NCBI GenBank assembly: GCA_034336665.1
Contig: JAPFBE010000003.1
Span: forward strand, 33,454,360 to 33,518,359
Source of the DNA: Luscinia megarhynchos
Lineage: Eukaryota; Chordata; Aves; Passeriformes; Turdidae
Direction: 5' to 3'
Length of the DNA stretch: 64,000 nucleotides
The position numbers were made by a program, and so were the translations under genes. Position 1 is the first letter of the stretch. Every line of letters starts with the position of its first letter. The notes beneath the pieces are model-generated. The model worked only from the letters and a program-made list of their open reading frames with translations. It did no database searches and had not been told where the DNA came from. This document shows positions 40,791 to 53,300 of this stretch, in pieces.

Positions 40791-43314
40791 ACATCTTCAT
40801 ATCTTCTATCCCTTTGTGGGAGTAGGAAGCTCTGACTAAAGTCAATGAGAGGGACAAACGACTCCACAATGAAGCTCAGCTAGTCCCTAATGATAAGTTT
40901 GATGTCTCCATGCCTCATGTGCAAGAAGCCAGCAATCCCATCTGGCTTATATCTCTCAGGGTCTGGCTGGAGTGGCTGTCCACCTTGACAGACAAAACTG
41001 CTAAGACATATGGTTAGATTTTTCTGCCACCTCTATTTAAAATGTTCTTGGTTGGAGGAGTGACTTCAGCAAGTGAATGATGTCACAATGACATCCAAAT
41101 GATGCACCTTCCCTCTACACATGTACACACACCCTGGGCTGCAGTTCCTGCAGACAGATAGTGCCACACAGGACTGCCACCAAGGTCATGAACTGAGCTG
41201 GTGCCAGAGTAGAGGCAGATGGGATCACCCTCTCAGTGTGTTAAAGCTGAGTTTGACACTGAGGACACATGTGGAAATCAGCAGGAGTTTGCCTGTGTAA
41301 TTTTTATAAATTTGCTAGAGCACATGGAGGCTGTACAGCCTGGATCAAACTCTGCTGTCACAGCTCCAGTGACACTCTACACTCTTTCAGGCCATGTGTC
41401 TCCCAGCACCTTGTCTCCTTCCTGCACTGATCCTCTAAACCCTGCTTAGATCTGTTCTCCCAGGAATGGGAATCACTGCCTCAATTTTCTCTCCTGACAG
41501 CTACATCTGAGCTACTCAATGCTCTCTCTGTAGGTGATGGAAACAAATAAGCACTTATAGCATGTGCTTCATATGACTTCTGTTTTTGGAGGAAATTAAT
41601 TTGGTTTTATAAGTGCCCATCTTCTTTTCATCAGGAATTTCCTTTTAACAGGAATTTAGGGTACCTTTCTCAGACACAGAGATCTTACTTTGGAAGACAA
41701 TTAATACTATTTCAGCACCTTGAATGTGAAAAGACACCACACAGAACCTGTATAATGATGGTTTTTTTTGTGAGGGATTGTTAAAGCTCATGTCAAGTTA
41801 AGTGTGCAGTGTTTGGTACACCTTTAAAGCTTTCTAGATGAGCTGTTATCTACTTTTCTGTTATCCATGTACTGTACAGGCATATTCAATCTTTAATGAA
41901 AATTGTGCAACAGGATCAGGGGATTAATACTTTGTCAAGATGCTTAAAAGGGGTAGAGGAAAAATTCAGCAAGTGTGTCATGCCCTGTTCTATTGACCTT
42001 CTCTTTTCATCAGTAAAACCAGCAAATAAGAATTAGCAGGGGGTTATCTTCTTAGCTTATGCTAACTCTCTTGCTGGAGAGGAAGATATTTGCCTAATAA
42101 GCAAGCATGTAGTGTTAGTTCCACGAAGAAATGGGTTTTGAGAAAGACCACAGCATTTGGAGGCCTCTGTCTCCTGATTAAATTAGTTTTTCCTGTGTTT
42201 ATTACTGTTAATGTCCAGGTGCCTCTGGGAACTGCAGCAAAGGGTTGCTGCCAGCACTCTATGACCAACAAATATATTGTACTCACAGTGTGTTTCCTGC
42301 CTGTGATAAATGCATAAGCAGTGACTGACCAGGTGATGTCCCAGCCATGATTTTGCTGTGACATCCTTTAAGACTTACTTACAAGCAAGTCACATAGATA
42401 ATATGCTCAAGGAAATACTGTATTGGTGCTTTGGGTTAGAATAATGTGATGGACTTCTGACATTGATAAAAACAGGTTCTAGTATGTCATTTTGGACAAC
42501 GGTGCCTGAATATTAACTCTGATTGTTGGCATAAGTCACACTTAAAACACTTTGTATTCCCTTCTTAGACATATCCATTGTTTTTCTTGTAATATAATTT
42601 TGCATTGTCAGAACTTATAAGTCAAAGGATAATGGACATGAAAAATTGGTGATTTCTGTATTCCATTTCTGAAATCTTTCCATATTATCTCTTTTTTGCA
42701 TCTCTTGATACTTCGGTGATTCCGAGTGCTGCAAGTCCTGCTTTTTCCACCCATGTTTTCTCACCTAGGCTATATGACAAGAAGATGTGAATGTGTCTTT
42801 CTAAGCTGCAATGCTGCCAACAAAACCACAAAGATATTTTAGAGCTCAATTTCTGTTAAATAGTTGAATTTACCTAAGTGTCACAAAAAGCTCTGTGACA
42901 AAGTATGGACTTCAAATAGATGATGTGGGCAAACCTCCAGATCCTAAACTAGAGGCCTTCTATGGACTGCTTGTCTCTCTGGGAAATACTGAAGCTATAA
43001 GTAAGAGAAATAGAGAAGGGACAGCCAACATTACCCCAGACTTCTCCCAGTTACACAAACCAAACTGATAACTTGATTGAAGGCAACATCTTTCCCCTTG
43101 TCCAAAACTACAGAGTCGAATCCTTAGTTTATTCCTTATGTTTATTGATTTGTTTGTCTTTTTTTACACAAAGGAATTTCTTTCCTATAAGTTTTGCTAA
43201 TTGAGAAGCTGGTATTAAGCTGGGGTTTATGCTCAATCCCTTTCTTAAGGAAAAGAGCAGAAGAAACTCTCTATAAGAAGAGGAGGACACTGCATGGAAT
43301 GGGGGTAGGAAATA

Positions 43315-43356
43315 AGGAGGGAGAAGGAGGGAGAAGGAGGAGGAGGAGGAGGAGAG
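43315..43356. repeat. (GGA)n / GGAGAAGGA purine microsatellite
   Basis: About 42 bases of GGAGGGAGAAGG and GGA repeats. It produces the poly-Arg and poly-Ser stretches in the frames on either strand, which are not coding. Confidence 0.9.
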
Positions 43357-43639
43357 ACGGTTGTCCAGATTTCCTGCCCACACTTCAAAAGGGACTCTCT
43401 TCTCCTGTATTATTTCCTTTCCCATTAGCTTCACTTTGTTGGCTTATGGTTCCAAAATGCACCAGGAGTCAACTCCAGTGCAAACCTGATATTAAAAACT
43501 AACAGGCTAATGCCAGGGAAAACACACTCTGCTCCTGGTTTCAAAGACAGATTTTCTTTTTTCATAAGTGCAGCCATGCTTTTCTAATAAAAATTCATTA
43601 AACAATGGTTATGAAAGATGAAGGGTGGGGGAGGGGGAA

Positions 43640-44065
43640 GGGATATAATCAAGTGAGTCCCTTTGAACTCACTTGAAAAAATACAAAAGCAAACAACCAA
43701 GCTGTTAGTGTCACACATTTCCCTTACGAACAGAGAGGCCTATCCAGGTTTGCCCACAGACCAGGGAATAAAGATGAGTTTGGCACCTTATCTAAACCTC
43801 TCCCTCCAAAAACTGTAGGATTTCTATTTGGTGAATGTGGACGTGGAGGCTCTTTTGTGTTGCTTCAGTTTACATTATTGTGGGTCTAAACGAGCCTCGT
43901 AGAGACTGCTTAATTCGTTTATGTAAAGTAAAAACAAATGTAGAAGCCCTCGCTATTTTTTATTGTTAACATCCCATTGGGAGGCAGGAGAGTAAATATT
44001 TTAGAAGTTTAAAGCAATCTACTTAAGCTTAATAATAATGCTGGGTTTCAAGTAACAGAGAAGAC
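43640..44065. promoter_or_regulatory. Candidate conserved regulatory element with inverted NK-homeobox-like sites
   Basis: At 43649-43658 TCAAGTGAGT is followed after eight bases by its exact reverse complement ACTCACTTGA at 43667-43676. Each arm contains TCAAGTG, the core bound by NK2/NK3-class homeodomain proteins. About 200 bases on, 43840-44065 is non-repetitive, keeps isolated CpGs in AT-rich surroundings (GGACGTGG near 43840, AACGAGCCTCG at about 43889-43899, TAATTCG at 43911-43917, CCCTCGC near 43947) and holds a SOX-type ATTGTT (43962-43967), a TTTTTATTG Hox-like word and CCCATTGG (CCAAT box, 43973-43980). SHOX is controlled in limb by remote enhancers in other vertebrates; linking this interval to that is inference. 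Confidence 0.28.
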
Positions 44066-44310
44066 TACAAGTCACTGGAAGATCAAAGATTATGCTGAGT
44101 TTTATAGCAAATCTGGGCAAAGATCTCCTGGGAGGGGTAAATCTTCAGAACTCTCCTTTCCCAGTCTTTCATGGTGATTGTTTGACATCTATGGAACAAG
44201 AAAGTGAGCAAGAGAGAAATCAGGCAGTTCTCCTGTGTCCAGAGAAACAGAAGGCTACAAAACTGAAGGAATGCTGACTTTTTGGCTAGTTTATATCTTA
44301 AAAATTATAA

Positions 44311-44362
44311 ATTAAAAAAAAAAAAAAAGAAAAAAAGAGAAAAAGCAAAAGAAAAATAAGTG
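44311..44362. repeat. A-rich tract with AG interruptions
   Basis: A run of 16 A followed by AAAAAAAGAGAAAAAGCAAAAG-type sequence. A second A tract of about 14 lies near 44627-44640. Confidence 0.85.
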
Positions 44363-47280
44363 TGTCAGAAATACCCTTTCTTTTCCTGGGTCAGTTTGTA
44401 ATCTCATGTTAAATGACTTTTGAGTGAGTCATCTCTAAATAAGGTTTCTGGTAATTTTCCTGGGTTTATGTTAAGTGCTTTTGCTTGTCAGCAAATATTG
44501 GGAGTCATTTTCAGAATCATCTTTTGAGAGACATTAGACACTCTACACTCTTCCCAACAATGCTGTCCCTTTCATATGAAATCAGAAGAGTGCTACGTTT
44601 GGGCCATGGGCATGACTGCACATTAGGAAAAAAAAAAAAAGAGGGAGAAAAGGACTGATTTTGAGTGATGCCACATAACAATACTGTAATATCAGGTATG
44701 TGTGTCTGTGGATGTGTTCAGGGGATTGATATTTAGAGAGCATAATCAAGAATCTCTAACATAAGAGCAGAAACTGGGCCACATTATTTTCCCATGGCTG
44801 ACAAACTTTCCACTGGCCTGGCTTCCAATTATAAAAACACTGGAGTCCTCAGCCTTTACACCAAAGCTTGTAAATTTCCTAATGAATATTTAAAATAACC
44901 CTATGGAGTTTTTTAATGTTAATGTATTTCAGCCTTTGACTAACATGAATATCCTACAGTGTTACCATCGTGTTTAGCTACATGGTTAATTCCATTCTTT
45001 TATTTTAATGCTAAAATATAGTGCCAGAGAAAAAAAGTAATAAATCTTTGCTTCATCTTCTCCTGGTGTACATTTTATGTTATTGTTTGATTTTTTTTTT
45101 TAATGCCACAGTGAAGTTCCAGACACAGAGCAGATGCACAGAGCCAGCTTCTTTCTAGGCTGTCTTACAGCACAAAAGCGACATGTGCACTCTCCCCACC
45201 CCCAAAAAAGCAATTATTGAAAATCAATACCATAATAATGGTGAGCAGTGCTGTGTTTTTTCCTTGATAGCCAATTATGAGCAATTTACTAAAGTTGTCA
45301 ACTCGTGGCAAAACAAATAGTGTTAATAGTATAGATTTCATAAAGACCTATCTGTCTTGTTATTGCTGCAGTCTGAGCAGTGTTCCAAGTTCAGGCTGGT
45401 AATGGAGCAATAACTCACACAGCGATGGAGAGAGTGCCATCACCAGCTCTGGATGCCTCTGGAGCAGGGGACTGAGCACTGCTGCCATGCAATATGGCCA
45501 GATGTGATTCCCTCCCCGTAAATAACCACTGGCTTTTTATCAGAAAGGTGGGCAAACCACAACACCTGGAAATTTCTTGAGTGCTTTTGGGGTGTTTTAA
45601 GGCAGTGTGATAAACCATTGTGGTATTTTGAGAAGAATTTTGGGGCTGTGAATTTAATGCTGTGTTTTTGATTGCTGACTTCAGGCCTGAATGCTGGCAA
45701 TCCAAGTCATGTGTTTGCATAGTATCTATCACAATGGGAGCTTCTCAGTGCTACTGGCACACCATTATGAGCCACAGCAGTATGAAAGTGATGTTAATGT
45801 AGTGGATGAAAAGTTTGGTATCAAATCAAACAGATTTCTTTCTGTTGATGACAGTTTTCCCAAGCCAAGTTCTGTCAAAGTGCTTTAACTGTGGGAAATT
45901 GTCTCTCATACATTGCAGCAAACATGACAGACTCCACCTTCTTGAGAGACACAGAGCTGATCCTTGGAATTTCACACTCACAAATAAGTTCTCACAAAGC
46001 AGGACCATGTCCTGCTTTTCTGTGACAGAAGTAAATAGCTTCTAAAGTAAACAGAAAATAAAAAGCTCTGTGAATCTGAGGTGTTACCACCAGGGGAAAA
46101 GGTGTGAAGGGGGCAAGTTATTTTCTCTGGTCCATGGAAAATTCACAGAAATGAAGGATGCTCATGTGGGGTCGGACATGCTGTGTATGTGTCTGCACAG
46201 CTGAGGTTCACAATGAGTGAACCTTTTTCTTTATACCCTCAAACATGTGCTAAAATGTATTCTGATGCCAGAATGCTGGGCATGCTGGTGCCAGCATGAT
46301 GAGAGGAGGCTCACCTCATGGCTGACCTGTCCAAGTGTCCCATGTTCCTGCTGAAAGCTCCCAGAGGAGGGGCAGGACTGCACTGAGCACCCAGGCTGAG
46401 CTCAGCCCTTTACCTCAGTCCAGGCTTTGAGTTTGAACCTGGACCTGAAAAGCCCTTTGGACATGGGAATTCAGCCTGTACTCAGGTTTCTTTGTGTTCC
46501 AGCTCAGCTGTCCACCTCTCTAGGAAGCCACCACTCCTAATCCCAAGCTTTGCCTCTGTGTAGGTGCAAAAACAAGGTGTGGGAACACAAACCAGTGTCA
46601 GCAACTGTTCACTCCTCTGAATATAAGGACAGCTGTCCACAGAGAGTTTTCAAGCTGTGTCCATCTTCTGATCTCTAAGAAGCACATAAACGTGTGCATG
46701 TGTGCGTGAGTAAATTTAGTATTTAAATTAACTTTCTTCCATTTTTATCCCTTCCCTACTAAGCACTGGAGGATTGACACTGGACTTCCACTTGCAAGGA
46801 GCTGGCAACAGCTGTGTCTGCTGCAATGTCTGCCACACATGTGGTGCTCCCTCATGGTTGTCTGGTGAGGGTCTGAAGACAGCAGCAGCACTTGCTGGCA
46901 GTTTTTAGACACTGATCTGCTTCCTTTTAGTGCATCCTGGCCTTTGGAGCAAGTGCATACTCCACTCTCCCTCCCTAGGAGAAGCTGTAAATGGAAAAGG
47001 GGTATCTACACTGGGCACTCACTCCAAATGCTCCCATAAGATGCCTTGTCTCTTTTAATCTGCAATCCCCTTTCCCACATACTGGAAGAGCAGCTGTGCT
47101 GCAAGCTCCAGCTGCTGCTCATGGGGTGCCTTTAAACGCCTTAAAGTGCTTCTCTGCTGGAGACTGTGAACATGTCCTCTGCCATAATCCCATCTGTGTG
47201 TGGCAGCGGTGGGGAGTTGGTACCCCAATTTTTTCTGGACAGTTTTAGGAAGAAAATCTTCCTGGAAAATAAAGGGTTGA

Positions 47281-47305
47281 TTTTTTTTTTTTTTTTTTTT
47301 TTTTT
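47281..47305. repeat. Poly-T run of 25
   Basis: Uninterrupted T from 47281 to 47305. On the minus strand it is poly-A, but no recognisable retroposed sequence lies on its right side. Confidence 0.95.
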
Positions 47306-50300
47306 GGTTCCTAGTCTGTTTCTAGCTAAGCTAAACCTGGCAAGTAAATTTTAGGTGCCTCTCTAAGCATTTGCAGATCTCACAAGCAAAGAGGAGGAAA
47401 CTGCTTTGGGAAAATAAAAAACAGCCTGCACATGGAGGAGAAATTGGAGTCAATTTCCATGTCAGGTTTAAGGTCTGTTTGAACACTGAGGTTTGAAACT
47501 GAGATGCAGAATCAAGTATGGTAGAGCTGAAACTGTGCTGAAACTCTGTTCCATGAGATTTCTTCACTAGCAGATAAATTCTAGAAGCCAGATAGCCTTA
47601 AGGGATTTATATCATCTTGGGGTGTAGAGGAAAGAGAGCTGGAGCTCTCAGAGTCTTGTCATGTTGGATTTGTTGTGACACTGAAAGAGAAGGGGAAGCA
47701 CCTCATTACTCGACAGTGACTGGATGGATGTGGGGATTTATTTAGCAGTTGAGAGCACTCTCCAAAGACACTTGACGAGATGAAGAGAAGAAGAACAACT
47801 CTTCAAGTGATTTCATAGATGAAGCTTAGTGAGACAATGTTAATGAAATTTGGCCAAGATGCTGTCACTGGTACAGCTCTTCTTGAGCAAAGAATCCCAT
47901 GATCTTTAACTGATCATAAGCTGTCAAAGGCAAAAAATAGTTTTGCCAGCAACAATAGATGAATAAATGGAAGGTGTGACATCTGTGAACTTTGCATGAT
48001 TACCAACACCATTTTTCCAGTCATGACCAGAGCAGCAAGGTAAGTCTTAGTTAGCCACGATGAACACAGCAGAGCACACAAGCAGTTCACTAGATCTTCT
48101 TTTATACACACACACATACCAGTGTAGAGAGTCTAGAGAAAACTTCAGATGGAAAATGGAAGATCAGAAGATCTAGGAAGGAAATACCTCAAATAAAAAA
48201 AATCCATCTATTTGGAAACTGTTGCTGTTAGTAGTCACTACATCTCTATCTATTAGTAGATGAAGGATTTTTTTACTGTTTTTGTGTAACTTTCTCTCGA
48301 GATTACTTGCCTGAAAATCAAGTGGCATATTACTGATCCTTGTAGACCAGTTCTCTCTGCTTCCACATCTATAGGACAGCTGTTCCTCTTGGCTTTTCTC
48401 CAATGTCTGCTCCATGGAGGTATAAGAAATAATCACAAAATCTTACTCGAGGCCCTTAATATGTGTTTTAAATTAGTAGCACAGACTTTTGTTTCCTTCT
48501 TTGACCTCCTCTAGATGTCAAACAGAATATGAGCCCCAACTAGGTTTTGTGAATGGTCCTCTGGAGCAGCCTGTTTCCCCTTGGCTGTTGTTCACAAAAA
48601 AGTTCTAGAATTTCTGTTTTGGTGCCTCAAGTTTGAAAGCCAGCGTGAGTAAATTTTCTCTGTAAGTTGTGTGCTACTAAACCCATCTCATCAGTGATCT
48701 AGTCTGGTAATGCACCGTTTGGAAAAAAGCAGCAGTAAAACTCTTTGTCTTGAGTAATTTATTTCATACATTGCCTCTTTTCTGGAGTGTGAATTGTGTG
48801 TTAATAGCTTGCAGTTTTCTCACATTTGCTGGTTATTTGAAACTATTGTCTGAATAATTTCTATGAATAATTCTTCATCTGTAGGTATTTCACACTCATT
48901 TCACTAGGATTATTTGAAAACTGAAATTCATCTTTCAAGCTGAGTTAGTTTTTATTGGTCTCATGGATCATAAGCTGTATTTATTTTCATGGAATTGACG
49001 GTTGAAAAATAGCATGTGTTGTCCCATGAAGAAAGACATTTGGGTGCATGATGAACAAATCTCATCTGCTTGTAGGTTCTGTTTGGTTTGTTTGAATGAG
49101 CTATCATCCATAGAAACAACCAAAAATCATATTCACCTAGCACAGCCCCCTGAAATCTCAAGTAATCAGTAATTCAAACATTTGAATAATGATTCAAATC
49201 TTTCAGATTTTTCAGGCACAAATTAGCTGGGAAAATTTTTTATTATGTTTTTGATCAAGTTGCAAGTCCTGAAAACATTAGCCACTTTCTTGTGGACATT
49301 CTATTTCTCCTAAATCTGGTGGATGTTGCATGTAGAAAAGTCAGAGGGAAAAAAAAAAGGAATACAAGAAAGGTAAGAGGCAAAACTGGAAGGAATCTCA
49401 GGTCCCAGCCATCACCAAGTCTAGGCAATATTTTAAAGAGGAAAAGTTAAATATTTATAAGCCTTAGAGAACAGTTTATTTTGGATTAGTTTTGCATATG
49501 AAAGTTTGGGTTGGTTCCTTTTTATCTCAGGAGGATCTGCTGTGCCTGTTAGCCACTTCTCTGCAGGAGTACCTCAAGGAACTTCCTATTTCTTTTGTGA
49601 GTAAACTGCAAACATTCATATCAGCTGGCTGCTTCTTGTCCAGAAGTGAGACCATGTGTGCCCATTTTAATATTTAAGGATTTTCTTTTTGTAACAGCAG
49701 TACCATGCTTTATGGCATATTCTCTTCATTCACACTGGAGAAGTATTTTTTTTTTTAATTGTGTGCTAGTGAATACTAGAATTACAGAAAGTGTTTTATG
49801 CCAGCCTCCAAAATGCTCACCATCTCGTAACAAGCAATAAACAATTCAGTATCATCTACACCTCATCCAATTTAAATCCTGGAAATCAATTCTTATGAAT
49901 CACTATTGAATTAATCAATTAATTAAGAGTCTTGTTTTTGCATTAAAAATAGCTACATTTTAAAGGTTCAGTGCCTGTCTTTCGAATGTTTTGAAACCTC
50001 CACCATACTAATATGAATGTTTCCACTTTGTACCATGGATAGAACATTCTGCTCACTATTTATCTTGTCTACACCCTTTGAAGACTATTTCCCCTAAGTG
50101 CAATGCTACTGTAAAATAAAGAGACGTTTGGATGTGAGTTTTAGTTCTTTTTCTATTCACAGACCCCCAGCAGACAGCTGGCTGCCCAGCACAGTCTGAG
50201 GCAGGAGGTTATGGCAGTGTTATTGCAGAAATGTATTTGGACATTTCATGTATGTCATGTTCAAACCCACAGGTTTGCTGAATTAGTTCTGGGGTCATAC

Positions 50301-53300
50301 ATTACCTGCTGTGGGATACCAGGGAATCACAGAACTGAAGGGACCACGGTGTCTGTCTCATTCTGGTGGGTGTTTATCTGTGCTCCAGTGATGCTAACAC
50401 CATGGCCTTCAGCCAAACAGGCTGCTCTGGTGCTCCACAGTCCCTGCTGTTAAACAGAGACTCCTGGATATATCCTGAATCCTTCCATCCATTATTTCTG
50501 CCCATCGTTTTCAAGTTCTCAAACACAAGTATGAGGAGATTATCCTCTTTTCAGAGGAGAACTTTTACACATGTTAAGGCCCACACTGAGTTTCTTCTCA
50601 TGTTTATTCCCTAAGTACTTCAAGTTCCTTCAGTACTTCCTTCATTTCAGATTATGTCCCCTAGATTCTCATCTTTGTTAGTCTCTAAGTTCTACCTTAT
50701 TACAGTGCCTGAATAACAGATTCTTGTGGTGACTTGCCTACTAATGTGAAAGGAACTGGAAAACTTCATATTGTGAGAAGTGTTTTTTTAAATAAAATCT
50801 GGTACACTGATTGCTTCCTTCAGAATTGGCATGATGTTGTTACCCTAATTCAAAGATAATTCCTGATAGTATTACTAATAACTTCTGAATTAAACCACTG
50901 TTAGTTTCTAGCTGACTGTGCTTGAGTAGCTTAACTGATACACAACCATTTCACTCTATCATGCTGTACCTAATTTCTACAAAAAATTGCCAAAAACTTC
51001 AAAATTTCCTTTAACTACATGTGAGCACAGCTAGACAGAATATTTGGTATAGTATTATTGCCATGAGCTCAACTTGAATAAATGCAACATATATTTATTA
51101 CTTGTAAGGGATCTAGAACAAATAGCTTTCCTTAGTCCTACAGTGAGCAAAAAGATGGTTTATAATTTCTAAATTGTCAATTTTCTTTCAGCATTAGGCT
51201 CTCACAAGATGTGAGAAATCCCACCTGTGCATAACAGTGTTACAGGATTTTGTAATAGGTGAGGCCCACATGCAGCATTTGAGATTGTGAGCTGGAGGAA
51301 TATGCACTGCTGCTCTGCTGCTTGTGGACACAACTCCATTGGGGTTTGAGCCAGATAAGGTGGTGGAGCAGGCTAGTCACCTGTCTATGCCATGGCAAAT
51401 ATCTGAACATCTGCAGAGAAAAGAGAAAGGGAGTTTTCTCTTCTTCAAAACTTTCCATTCACTTCCCACTTGTGGCTTTTCTAGGCATTGCACTAACCAC
51501 AGACTAATAAAGAGCCAAACAGGACAAAAGGTTCCAGCAGGGAGAGGACTCAGTGACATGAGTATCAGGAGCCCATGGGCTTTTCCTTGCCTCTGCCACT
51601 GCCTTTCCTCCCAACCCATCTTGCATGTGAAATTTAAGACCTGGGACTTTCTCTTGCTCCATGCTTGAATAGTGCTTAATAACAGCCTGTACATACTACT
51701 GTAATGTAAAATACAGCAATAAACCTCCCTCAGACACCTTTTGGAGAGCTGTTCAATAAACAAGTAGGAAACAAGATGATGTAAAGTGCAATTTACAATA
51801 GCCCCTAAATATTTATGCAGTGTATACAGTGATGTAGTGACCACAGACAGCTGACCTCACAATACAGTGTATTGGCTGCAGAAATTATGCAAGTTTCAGA
51901 AACAAGAGAAAACCATGATTAGGAAATCCCCTTGAAAGTAAGCTGGTCTTTAACTATCTGCCCCTGAGCTGCCTGTAAGTAACTTGGCAAACAACTAGAT
52001 GTTTTTGATGTTGGGACTTTCAACAGCAATGGGTTCCAGCTGCTCATGCCAGTGGTTACTGTTGAGACTGCTTTTGCTCTCTTAAATATCTTTTGGTTAA
52101 TTTTGTGTAGGTGTGGACTCAGCTAGTCACCATAAACAGGGAACCATTTTAATTTCTGTTTTCTGAAGGGGAGGTATATACCAGCTCCTTTCCAGACACC
52201 AGATTTGATTAATAACTGTGCTCACCTGCTTTGCCACAGTACATCTGTTTCAGTTTTTGCTGTTTGTGATACATCTGAAGTGTTTGATCATCTGTGCAGG
52301 TGTACAAACAACCACAGAAGAATGAAGATATGGAAATTTCCCAAGGAAATAACTAAGATATTTTCATCTCTCCCTTTGCTCTGAGACCCAAAATATGGTA
52401 GAGCTTAGATGGTCAGTTGTAGGCACAGGAAGGATATATTTTGAGGTCTCAGGAAACTCTGAGAGGTGACTGTTTACTTGAAACAAGACCAGATACCAAG
52501 CTCTGACTTGTGCCCAAGTTCTCCTGAGGTGTGAGGAGTGAAGGGCTTCTATCCCCTTTCAATACCTCAATAGTACAAAGCTTCACCCCTGCAAGTACAG
52601 GCTCACTTCAGTCTAGAGAGGTGACTGAAACTCCTATAGATCCTTATCACTTTTTTTGGTACTCAGTTTATGTACCAGTAACTGCAGAACCAGAGGAACA
52701 GGAAATTTGGAGCTGGCTTTAGCAACAATCACAATAGGTCGTGGGACACATACTTAATGGGCTACCCAGCTTTGCACTCTGTGTTGTCATGGCTAGATGG
52801 CTGTCTTTCTAGGCCACCTACCTGGTGTAGTTTAGGGATAAAATTAGGGATGTGCATATGCCTTCTGTGAATAGGGTGTGCATTGCCATCTGTAAGCAGG
52901 TGGAGGTGAGCCAGCTCCCAGCTGAGCCTATGCAGTCTTGGAAGGAGAGGAGAGTAGTGAAAGCCTTGACATCAGCTTCTGCTGGTGCTGCTCAGTGCAA
53001 GATGACCTTGGCTCGATCTGTTTCTGCAGCACAGAGGGAGGTTTTACCCTTTTATTTTGTGTTGTTGAGGTCAAGGAGCCTAATTATGGCTTTCTGTTAC
53101 TCTGGGATTCTTGGTAGCTAAACAGGAGTGTTGGACTTCCATCCCTTTCTTCATCCTGCTGCAAGGCAGAAAACCCCAAATTATTTATTTTCTATATGGG
53201 AAGCAGGTGCTTAGTGAAGGGCATAATTCCTATAGAGCTAGGGGGGAAAAAAAATCTGAACAGTCAGTAAAATAGATGCTAGGGAAAAAAAATACAAATC

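Noticed and set aside
43194..43502. Arg-rich 102-codon frame
   Set aside because: The Arg run is the (GGA)n microsatellite in translation.
50325..50360. GGAATCACAGAACTGAAGGGACC resembling an antisense CR1 3' end
   Set aside because: Only about 25 bases match the pattern and nothing on either side extends it.
51377..51844. 155-codon minus-strand frame and overlapping plus frames
   Set aside because: No recognisable family, and open frames lie on both strands over the same stretch, typical of chance.
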